A DNA stretch of 13,057 nucleotides from Treponema sp. (GTDB lineage: Bacteria; Spirochaetota; Spirochaetia; Treponematales; Breznakiellaceae), in NCBI GenBank assembly GCA_031258265.1, contig JAIRNB010000029.1, forward strand, positions 1 to 13,057, written 5' to 3'. The translations under genes were made by a program, and so were the position numbers. The notes beneath the pieces were generated by a model. That model made no database searches. It was not told where the DNA came from and saw only the letters and a program-made list of their open reading frames with translations. Below, piece after piece: positions 1 through 5,492 of the stretch; the stretch's first letter is position 1; every line of letters starts with the position of its first letter.

Positions 1-206
1 CTTCAGGTGGGCGGGCGCGCCGCGGGGCCGGCTGTGATAAACGCATACGTTTTTGCTTCGCAAAAACGTAAAGCCCAAAAATGGCATGGATGCCATTTTT
101 GGGCAGCGCAAGGGATAGAAGCGGAAATACCGGAGACTTTACCGCAGGTAAAGTCGAGGAATTGAAGCGGATAGCCCGGTTTTTTGCGGCAGCAAAAAAT
201 GCGCCC
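1..206 (+). repeat. Modular hairpin repeat, left copy
   Basis: A non-coding element whose second copy lies inverted at 11474-11852. Modules in order: a GC-rich head (1-46); a hairpin with arms ACGTTTTTGC / GCAAAAACGT around TTC (47-69); a hairpin with 14-bp arms GCCCAAAAATGGCA / TGCCATTTTTGGGC around TGGA (73-104); a box GCGCAAGGGAT (106-116); a hairpin with arms GACTTTACC / GGTAAAGTC around GCA (135-155); a box ending in GCCCGG (174-179); a hairpin with arms TTTTTTGC / GCAAAAAA around GGCA (180-199); and an end box TGCGCCC (200-206). Positions 1-94 match the other copy with only six differences. Beyond that the boxes are shared while the hairpins differ. The element may begin before the window. 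An open frame across 81-296 is judged accidental. Whether the element acts as RNA or as DNA cannot be told from sequence alone. Confidence 0.8.
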
Positions 207-240
207 AAAATGAAAATTACCGCTGGTATACCGCTGTACC

Positions 241-270
241 TTGTTATTCTGAAGACAGGCATGGTAAATT
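241..270 (+). promoter_or_regulatory. Possible weak promoter of the carbamoyltransferase gene
   Basis: TTGTTA at 241-246 and TAAATT at 265-270 are separated by 18 nt. Each matches the sigma-70 consensus at four of six positions. The start codon lies 22 nt after the -10-like box. No ArgR-type operator was recognised. Transcription could equally come from upstream of the window. Small palindromes around ACCGCTGGT (near 222-232) and TTACC-G-GGTAA (near 269-280) sit in the same stretch and may be all there is. Confidence 0.25.
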
Positions 271-292
271 TACCGGGTAATGGGGAGGAAAT

Positions 293-1246
293 ATGACCGC
301 ACAGAATTTCAAAGGGAAATCTCTCCTGACCTGGCTGGATTATACGGCGGAGGAGATCCGGTATCTTTTGGACCTTTCCCGGCAGGTTAAGGAGGAGGCG
401 AAAAGGGGGGAACTCCACCGCCGCTTTACCGGTAAGACCCTGGCCCTGCTCTTTGAAAAACGTTCTACCCGGACCCGTTGCGCCTTCGAGACCGCTTTTG
501 GGGAAGAGGGGGGGCATCCGGTTTTCCTTTCCACCCAGGACATTCACCTGGGGATCAAAGAGTCCCTGGAAGATACCGCCCGTGTGCTGGGGCGCATGTT
601 CAGTGCCATCCAGTTCCGGGGTTTTAAGCAGTCCACGGCGGAAACCCTGGCCGAATATTCCGGCGTACCGGTGTACAACGGCCTTACCGATTCCTTTCAC
701 CCCACCCAGGCGCTGGCGGATATTCAAACCCTGGAAGAGAATTTTGGAAACGCCTCGGGGAAAAGGCTCTGTTTTGTCGGGGACGGCCGGAACAACGTGG
801 CCCGGTCCCTGGTGGTTATCTGCGCCAAACTGGGAATCCATTTTACGGTGATATGCCCGCCGGAACTCAACCCGGACCCGGAGATTCTGGCCCTTTGTGA
901 ACCCCTGGCCCGGAGTTCGGGGGCGGAAATTCAAATTACCGGGGACCTGGACGCGGTACGGGGCGCCCATGCCCTTTACACCGATGTTTGGGTTTCCATG
1001 GGGGAAGAGGCGCGGAAGGAAGAACGGAAACGGCTTCTTGGGCCCTACCAGGTGAACCAGGCCCTGATGGACAGGACCGGCAGAAAGGACAGCGTTTTCA
1101 TGCACTGTCTTCCGGCTGTCAAGGGGGAGGAAGTTACCGCCGAAGTGCTGGACGGTCCGCAAAGCCGGGCCTGGGACGAGGCGGAGAACCGCAAGCATAC
1201 GATTAAGGCTATCATGCTTGCCACGCTGGACTGTAAGGCCGCATAG
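293..1246 (+). CDS. argF: Ornithine carbamoyltransferase
   Basis: Transfers the carbamoyl group of carbamoyl phosphate to ornithine to give citrulline, in the cytoplasm: arginine synthesis, or the reverse reaction in the arginine deiminase route. The 317-residue protein has all family signatures: STRTR (58-62, carbamoyl phosphate), HPTQ (136-139), the ornithine loop DVWVSMG (231-237) and HCLP (271-274). The length is near the short biosynthetic class (about 310), and the stretch after HCLP (GEEVTAEVLDGPQS) also resembles that class. The very end (NRKHTIKAIMLATL) and PYQVNQALM resemble the longer catabolic ArcB class, so argF versus arcB is not settled. The start is fixed by GGGGAGG at 282-288. 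No other arg or arc gene is visible nearby, and no convincing terminator follows. Confidence 0.95.
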   Translation: MTAQNFKGKSLLTWLDYTAEEIRYLLDLSRQVKEEAKRGELHRRFTGKTLALLFEKRSTRTRCAFETAFGEEGGHPVFLSTQDIHLGIKESLEDTARVLGRMFSAIQFRGFKQSTAETLAEYSGVPVYNGLTDSFHPTQALADIQTLEENFGNASGKRLCFVGDGRNNVARSLVVICAKLGIHFTVICPPELNPDPEILALCEPLARSSGAEIQITGDLDAVRGAHALYTDVWVSMGEEARKEERKRLLGPYQVNQALMDRTGRKDSVFMHCLPAVKGEEVTAEVLDGPQSRAWDEAENRKHTIKAIMLATLDCKAA

Positions 1247-1282
1247 GGGAGCTTCCCTTCCGGTTCCGGGTTTGCAAATTAC

Positions 1283-1311
1283 TTGCGTTGGGGCAGGCCC
1301 GTTTGTATAAT
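1283..1311 (+). promoter_or_regulatory. Strong sigma-70-type promoter
   Basis: TTGCGT at 1283-1288, an exact 17-nt spacer, and a perfect TATAAT at 1306-1311. Transcription would start near 1318, giving a leader of about 200 nt before the start codon at 1521. A second, poorer candidate is TTGTGT (1389-1394) with TATAAA (1414-1419) and a 19-nt spacer. The promoter probably serves the secreted-protein and phosphoesterase genes that follow. Confidence 0.7.
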
Positions 1312-1317
1312 TAGAGT

Positions 1318-1520
1318 CTGTTCATAGTGCAGAATAGCGCGGATATATTATGGACCGTCGGCCCCGGGTCCGCGGTTTCCGTAAGAAATTGTGTACGTTT
1401 TAGGATAAATTGGTATAAAGCGGGAGTAGTTAGTGTTTGTCCGCAAAGTAACCGGCCTTGCGGACAGGCGCCAGCTAAAACAAAACCAAAGTAAACCAAA
1501 TGGAAGATTGGAGGATCGCC
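1318..1520 (+). promoter_or_regulatory. Long structured leader, possible small RNA
   Basis: About 200 nt with no gene lie between the promoter at 1283-1311 and the start at 1521. The clearest structure is a hairpin at 1438-1466 with 9-bp arms TGTCCGCAA / TTGCGGACA and an 11-nt loop. Farther up, CGCGGA (near 1339) can pair with TCCGCG (near 1371), with a competing GGACC/GGTCC pairing inside. I do not recognise a known riboswitch class, and no U-rich terminator closes the region, so an ordinary long 5' untranslated leader is the default reading. Confidence 0.35.
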
Positions 1521-1943
1521 ATGAAAAAATTATTTTTTGTATTAATAGCCGCCGCCGTCTTTCAGATCATTCCCCTTTCCGCGCAGACTGTCCCCACGGA
1601 CAAGCAGTCGGAATTTTTTTACTACAATGTCCCCATAGAGCGGGTGTATCCCTACCGGAGGGGCTATGTTATCAAATACCGGAAGGGTTCTATAGGCATG
1701 GCCACAACATACCTGCCCAGGGAATGGTTTGATGACGCCGCCAGCAAGGGGGAGCTTATCTATCTGGACTATGGTCCTAAATGGCCGTACCTGACGGTTT
1801 TCTACAAGCAGGGCCAGTTCAGCCACATCAGGCTCTACGTGCGGAGGGACAGGGGACATGAAAGCTGGGGAAATATTCCCCTGAATGTAAACCTGGATGA
1901 GCATTTTGATAACGTTGAAGAAAACTACCGTCTCGAATTTTAG
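1521..1943 (+). CDS. Small secreted protein of unknown function
   Basis: A 140-residue protein that begins with a signal peptide: MKKLFFVL followed by a hydrophobic run, with likely cleavage after LSA in LSAQT (about residues 20-22). There is no lipobox cysteine, so it is probably periplasmic or exported rather than a lipoprotein. The mature part is rich in aromatic and charged residues (FFYYNVPIERVYPYRRGYVIKY, LIYLDYGPKWPYLTVFY), suggesting a compact beta-rich domain; I do not recognise the family. The start is chosen at 1521 because GGAGG (1510-1514) sits 6 nt upstream; an in-frame ATG at 1500 would add seven residues ahead of the signal peptide and lacks such a site. The next gene follows after 24 nt, so the two are probably cotranscribed. 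Confidence 0.8.
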   Translation: MKKLFFVLIAAAVFQIIPLSAQTVPTDKQSEFFYYNVPIERVYPYRRGYVIKYRKGSIGMATTYLPREWFDDAASKGELIYLDYGPKWPYLTVFYKQGQFSHIRLYVRRDRGHESWGNIPLNVNLDEHFDNVEENYRLEF

Positions 1944-1967
1944 CTTCCCGACGGCCGGGGACCGGGC

Positions 1968-2945
1968 ATGAGCAGGCCGGTTCCCGTTCCCCCGGGCCTG
2001 CTCGATTTTATCAGGACCGGCGATAGGTTTCTTGTTGCCGGCCATAAGGAGCCCGACGGGGACTGTGTGGGAAGTTCCCTGGCCCTTTGTTCCGCCCTTA
2101 GGCGGCTGGGTAAAGAGGCAATCCCCTGTTCCGCGGGGCCCTTCAAGCGGACCGAAATAAAACCCTTTGAAAACCTGTTCACAAACGCCCCCACTGAACA
2201 AGAATGCCGGGGGGCCAGGGCCATTATCGTGGATTGTTCTTCGGCGGAACGGACCGGAGACTTGGAAAGCTATTTAACGGGTCTTCCCCAGGCCCTTATC
2301 GACCATCACAGCGCCGGGATTCATCCGGGAGAGGGGGCCGTCCTCTTTCTTGATCCCGGCGCCCCTTCGGTTACTTTCATGATCCTCGCGCTGATAGAAG
2401 CCCTGGGCCTTAGTCCCAGCCGGGGGGAAGCGGAACATCTTTTCTTCGGCCTCTGTACGGATACGGGCTTCTTCCGCCATGTGGATGAGGGGGGGGAGGA
2501 AGCTTTTTCCTATGCCTGCCGGCTGATCCGCGCCGGGGCAAGCCCCAAAAAGACCTTTAACGCCATTAACGGGGGTAAAAGTTTTAATTCCCGGATCCTC
2601 CTGGGGATTCAGCTTTCCCGGGCGGAGGAATACTTTGGCGGCAAGCTTATCTACACCAGCGAGGAATACGAGGAAACCCGGCGTTTCGGCCTGGAAGGCA
2701 GGGACTCCGACAGCCTCTACCAGATCCTCCTGGCCGCGGTAAATGTAGAGGCAATCGTGGTAGTAAGGCAGGAGACGCCGGAGAAGTGTACCGTGGGACT
2801 CCGCTCCCGGGACCATGTAGATGTGGCGGCGGTGGCGGCGGACTTCGGCGGCGGGGGCCATAAAAACGCCGCCGGTTTTGCCGCCAATACCCGGATTGCC
2901 GAATTAAAACCAAAGATCATCGCCCGCTTCGAAAAGATATTCTAA
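1968..2945 (+). CDS. nrnA: DHH/DHHA1 phosphoesterase (nanoRNase / pAp phosphatase type)
   Basis: Members of this family hydrolyse very short RNAs and 3',5'-adenosine bisphosphate (pAp); some act on cyclic dinucleotides or pGpG. The 325-residue protein is of typical NrnA length and shows the full set of metal-binding motifs: GHKEPDGDCVG (25-35), VDC (88-90), DHH (112-114) and CTDTGFFRH (163-171), followed by a C-terminal DHHA1 domain with the glycine-rich substrate motif GGGGHKNAAGF (294-304). It has no membrane segment, PAS or CBS domain, so it is the soluble stand-alone type and not GdpP. It probably shares a transcript with the secreted protein 24 nt upstream. The exact substrate cannot be read from the sequence. 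Confidence 0.9.
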   Translation: MSRPVPVPPGLLDFIRTGDRFLVAGHKEPDGDCVGSSLALCSALRRLGKEAIPCSAGPFKRTEIKPFENLFTNAPTEQECRGARAIIVDCSSAERTGDLESYLTGLPQALIDHHSAGIHPGEGAVLFLDPGAPSVTFMILALIEALGLSPSRGEAEHLFFGLCTDTGFFRHVDEGGEEAFSYACRLIRAGASPKKTFNAINGGKSFNSRILLGIQLSRAEEYFGGKLIYTSEEYEETRRFGLEGRDSDSLYQILLAAVNVEAIVVVRQETPEKCTVGLRSRDHVDVAAVAADFGGGGHKNAAGFAANTRIAELKPKIIARFEKIF

Positions 2946-2954
2946 GGAAGTCCT

Positions 2955-2984
2955 CCCCGAATTCCACTGGTTTCCGGGGCTTTT
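2955..2984 (+). terminator. Weak intrinsic terminator after the phosphoesterase gene
   Basis: CCCCG (2955-2959) pairs with CGGGG (2975-2979). The pairing can be extended by AA/TT across a one-base bulge, and CTTTT follows. It sits 10 nt after the stop codon. The stem is short and the T-run only four, so termination may be partial. Confidence 0.4.
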
Positions 2985-3021
2985 GAAACTCCAAAATATT
3001 ACGCTTGTCATATTTCCCCTC

Positions 3022-3041
3022 GGTAAAACTGTACTTTTACC
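3022..3041. promoter_or_regulatory. Inverted repeat upstream of the sigma-like gene
   Basis: GGTAAAA (3022-3028) and TTTTACC (3035-3041) are perfect 7-bp arms around CTGTAC, about 40 nt before the start codon. A TTGTCA at 3005-3010 could be a -35 box, but no convincing -10 box lies at the right distance. It may be an operator for a dimeric regulator or a weak hairpin in the leader. Confidence 0.35.
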
Positions 3042-3081
3042 CCTTTAGTCCGATATTCCAAAAAAATGGAGGAGTAAAAGT

Positions 3082-3954
3082 ATGCCGGACCTTAGCAGCC
3101 TTAATGTACTGTACCAGGGGTATCAAAACGGAGATCTTGGCAAACGGGATCTTGAGGGGAAAATATTCAAGGTAATCCTGGATAATCTTAAGGATTTTCA
3201 CCTTTTTAACGGGGATGAAGAGGAGGGTATCGACTACCTTTGCTGGCTTTACCCCCGGTTAAGCCGCGCCATTCACAACTACCGGGACAGCGGGGCCCCC
3301 TTTTCTGTCTACATCAGCGCCCTGGTCCGCTGTTCCATAAAGGAATACCAGAGCCGCCAAATGGATCACCATATTACCGAATACGCCGCTTGGAGCGCCC
3401 ATGCCGTGGATTTTGAAGTCCGCAGCCCGGACAGCGAATACCTGGAAGAAGAAGAAAAACCTGTCCCGCTTCCTGAACCACCTCCCCTTAAATCCCGGCA
3501 GCTTCTGCTGCTTATTTTACGATCCTATTTTTTTCTTTCGGAAGATTTTGTCGAAAGGGCCGCCCCCTTTACGGGGATAGAAAAAGAAAAACTTCTGGAG
3601 ATGATAAAAAAACTGCGGGACCGCCGAAGCCAAAAGGAAGAAAATATCCGCCTGTTCCAGGAACGGATCACCACCCAGTTTTACCGCTGCCTGGCCTGGG
3701 AAAAAAAGCTTAAATACCTGCTGCCCGAAAGCGCCCGTTACAGAAAAATTCAGGAGCAGTTGGAACGGGCGCGGAAACGGCTGGAGAAAATGCGCCGGCG
3801 GTTCACCGGAATTAAGCTTGACGCGACTCATAAGCAAATCGCCGAGGTGACGGGGATTTCTGCGGGTACGGTATCTTCCGGCCTTCACAGGATAAAGACC
3901 TATTGGCAGGCAAACCAAAACAGCCGGCAGGAAGGGGTGGAGAAAATAAAATAG
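3082..3954 (+). CDS. Divergent sigma-70/ECF-like protein
   Basis: A 290-residue, highly charged, soluble protein. Residues about 25-92 (KIFKVILDN ... WLYPRLSRAIHNYRDSG ... FSVYISALVRCSIKEYQ) have the look of sigma-70 region 2, the core-binding and -10 recognition part. Residues 249-272 (HKQIAEVTGISAGTVSSGLHR) form a typical sigma region 4 helix-turn-helix for -35 recognition. Between them lies an unusually long stretch (about 93-248) with an acidic/proline-rich segment (EYLEEEEKPVPLPEPPP) and a probable coiled coil rich in K/R/E (about 170-240). Classical ECF sigma factors are about 160-200 residues, so this is about 100 longer. GGAGGAG at 3068-3074 marks the start. No anti-sigma gene is adjacent. 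It could instead be a sigma-like regulator that no longer binds polymerase. Confidence 0.6.
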   Translation: MPDLSSLNVLYQGYQNGDLGKRDLEGKIFKVILDNLKDFHLFNGDEEEGIDYLCWLYPRLSRAIHNYRDSGAPFSVYISALVRCSIKEYQSRQMDHHITEYAAWSAHAVDFEVRSPDSEYLEEEEKPVPLPEPPPLKSRQLLLLILRSYFFLSEDFVERAAPFTGIEKEKLLEMIKKLRDRRSQKEENIRLFQERITTQFYRCLAWEKKLKYLLPESARYRKIQEQLERARKRLEKMRRRFTGIKLDATHKQIAEVTGISAGTVSSGLHRIKTYWQANQNSRQEGVEKIK

Positions 3955-3955
3955 A

Positions 3956-3985
3956 GTTGTTCAAAAACTTCAGTTTTTGAACAAC
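3956..3985. repeat. Dispersed AAAACTTCAGTTTT hairpin, copy 1
   Basis: Arms GTTGTTCAAAAACT and AGTTTTTGAACAAC pair perfectly around TC. It begins two bases after the stop codon of the sigma-like gene. A related hairpin with the same centre is at 12157-12187. Only a mixed, non-T-rich stretch follows (AACCGCTTAAAAA), so it is probably a repeat, perhaps one that protects the mRNA end; the true terminator is the next stem-loop. Confidence 0.7.
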
Positions 3986-4002
3986 AACCGCTTAAAAATA
4001 AC

Positions 4003-4040
4003 AAAAAAACACGGATTTTGTTAAAAATCCGTGTTTTTTT
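4003..4040. terminator. Bidirectional intrinsic terminator
   Basis: AAAAAAACACGGATTTT (4003-4019) pairs perfectly over 17 bp with AAAATCCGTGTTTTTTT (4024-4040) around a GTTA loop. The A-run on one side and T-run on the other give a U-tract in both reading directions. It ends transcripts of the plus-strand sigma-like gene and of the minus-strand transporter/exporter block, which converge here. Confidence 0.85.
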
Positions 4041-4044
4041 GGGA

Positions 4045-4081
4045 GACTTGTGAAAGAACCAACCGGGTTCTTGAACAAGTC
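4045..4081 (+). other. Hairpin with a tandem G-A internal loop
   Basis: GACTTGT (4045-4051) pairs with ACAAGTC (4075-4081), and AAGAACC pairs with GGTTCTT around AACCG. The two helices are separated by GA facing GA, which in plus-strand RNA would give tandem sheared G-A pairs. It lies in the convergent gap beyond the main terminator. No T-run follows. Confidence 0.5.
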
Positions 4082-4087
4082 AAATGG

Positions 4088-4107
4088 CGGCGCCAGGCGC
4101 CGTTTTT
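4088..4107 (+). terminator. Back-up terminator for plus-strand transcripts
   Basis: CGGCGC / GCGCCG arms around CAG (4088-4102) are followed by TTTTT (4103-4107). The T-run touches the stop codon of the minus-strand MATE gene. On the minus strand the hairpin has no T-run, so it would act only on read-through from the left. Confidence 0.5.
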
Positions 4108-5437
4108 AAGCCCCCCTGGCCGGCCGCCGAAGAAACATGGCAAAGGCAATGTAGAGGGGAATACCCGAGGCGATCCAGGACAGGGGATTCGCCATGCAGA
4201 TTCCGGTAAAGCCGAAACGGGGGACCAGGAAGAAGGCGGTAATAACGCTCATCGCCGTTTCCAGGACGCTGCAAATGGTGGGGGAAATATTTTTTCCCAT
4301 ACCCTGCATGGCGCTGCGGAAGATCAGCATGAGGGCCAGGAAGGAGAGGGCGGCCCCGATGTACCGGATATACTTTACGGACAGGGCCACCGCCTCCGGG
4401 GAGTCCCTGAGAAACAGTGAAGGCAGAAGGGAGCCTGAAGAAAAATTGACCAGGGCCATGAGGGCGCAGAAACCTATGGAAATAAGGGAAGCCTGACGGA
4501 TACCGGAGTATATCCGTTTCATTTTAGCGGCGCCGTAATTCTGGGCGGTGAAGACCGAAACCGACATGCTAAGGGCAAAAAGGGGCAGCATATTAAGCTG
4601 CCGGATTCTCTGGCCCGCCGCCACCGCCGCTATGGAAAGGGCCCCCAGGCCGTTCATGGCCCCCTGTACCAGGATATTGCCGGTTTCCACAATGGAACGC
4701 TGGACCCCCATGGAAAGGCCCAGGGGAAGGAGAATCTTTAGCTCCGGGAAGAATTTCGAGGAGAAATTCCGGAATAGATCCCGGGAGGGCAGCAGTTCCG
4801 GGTAACGGCGGATAATATGGACGGCGCAGAGAACTGCGGTACAAATATTGGCAACCAGGGTAGCGATGGCCGCCCCGGCTACCCCCCAGCGGAAGATCAG
4901 AATAAAAACATAATCCAGGACAATATTCACCAGGGATGCGGCCGTCTGAAAGTAAAGGGGCGTCCGCGAATCCCCCAGGGAACGGATGCAGTTGGACAAC
5001 AGGAAATCTACCAGGGCAATGCCTATGCCTCCTATAAGGATAAACATATAGGAAGCCGCCTCATCCCTAATTTCCGCCGGAGTGTTAAGCAGATCCAGCG
5101 CCGGCCGTACTAGGGGCAGAAACAGGGCCAACAGCAGGAGGGCCGCCGCGGCGCAGAGGAACAGGCCCGTGGTAAAACTAAGACGCAGGGCGCCGGCGTC
5201 CCCGGCGCCGAAACGCTGGGCCAGAACAATAGAAAAACCCGCCGTCAGGCCTATGGTAAAACCGAAGACAAAGGAAAGGAGGGGAGTAGTACAGCCGATG
5301 GCCGCCAGCGAGTTAGGCCCCAGGGTCTGCCCGACGATAATGGCATCCGCCATGGAGTAAAAAAGGCGAAAAAAATCCCCCGCCATGACGGGCAGGGTAA
5401 ACAAAAGGAGGACTTTCCCCGGAAAGCCCTCCATCAT
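4106..5437 (-). CDS. MATE-family multidrug/metabolite exporter
   Basis: A 443-residue polytopic inner-membrane protein, the usual MATE length with about 12 hydrophobic segments. These exporters use Na+ or H+ gradients to expel organic cations or metabolites. The N-terminal half carries the characteristic FYSMADAIIVGQTLGPNSLAAIG and the internal repeat pattern of the fold (SIVLAQRFGAGD, then IRSLGDSRTPLYFQ; the second half has FTAQNYGAAK and MQGMGKN). The start is the first of two adjacent ATGs; an in-frame stop lies shortly upstream. No clear ribosome-binding site precedes it, so translation may be weak or coupled. It lies 55 nt after the last transporter ATPase gene on the same strand and may be read through from that operon. 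Substrate unknown. Confidence 0.88.
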   Translation of the reverse strand: MMEGFPGKVLLLFTLPVMAGDFFRLFYSMADAIIVGQTLGPNSLAAIGCTTPLLSFVFGFTIGLTAGFSIVLAQRFGAGDAGALRLSFTTGLFLCAAAALLLLALFLPLVRPALDLLNTPAEIRDEAASYMFILIGGIGIALVDFLLSNCIRSLGDSRTPLYFQTAASLVNIVLDYVFILIFRWGVAGAAIATLVANICTAVLCAVHIIRRYPELLPSRDLFRNFSSKFFPELKILLPLGLSMGVQRSIVETGNILVQGAMNGLGALSIAAVAAGQRIRQLNMLPLFALSMSVSVFTAQNYGAAKMKRIYSGIRQASLISIGFCALMALVNFSSGSLLPSLFLRDSPEAVALSVKYIRYIGAALSFLALMLIFRSAMQGMGKNISPTICSVLETAMSVITAFFLVPRFGFTGICMANPLSWIASGIPLYIAFAMFLRRPARGA

Positions 5438-5492
5438 GGATTTTGCGGAAATAATCCAACCCCTTTACCGTGTCTGTTCTTTCAGAAACCCC

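Noticed and set aside
81..296. Small gene overlapping the carbamoyltransferase start
   Set aside because: The frame begins inside a repeat hairpin and runs through palindromes. It has no ribosome-binding site, and its end at ATGA is a coincidence of the next start.
1438..1466. Intrinsic terminator or known riboswitch in the leader at 1318-1520
   Set aside because: The hairpin is followed by a mixed sequence without a T-run, and I recognise no conserved aptamer core.
1500..1520. Earlier start for the secreted protein
   Set aside because: It would put charged residues ahead of a normal signal peptide and lacks a ribosome-binding site, while the ATG at 1521 has GGAGG at good distance.
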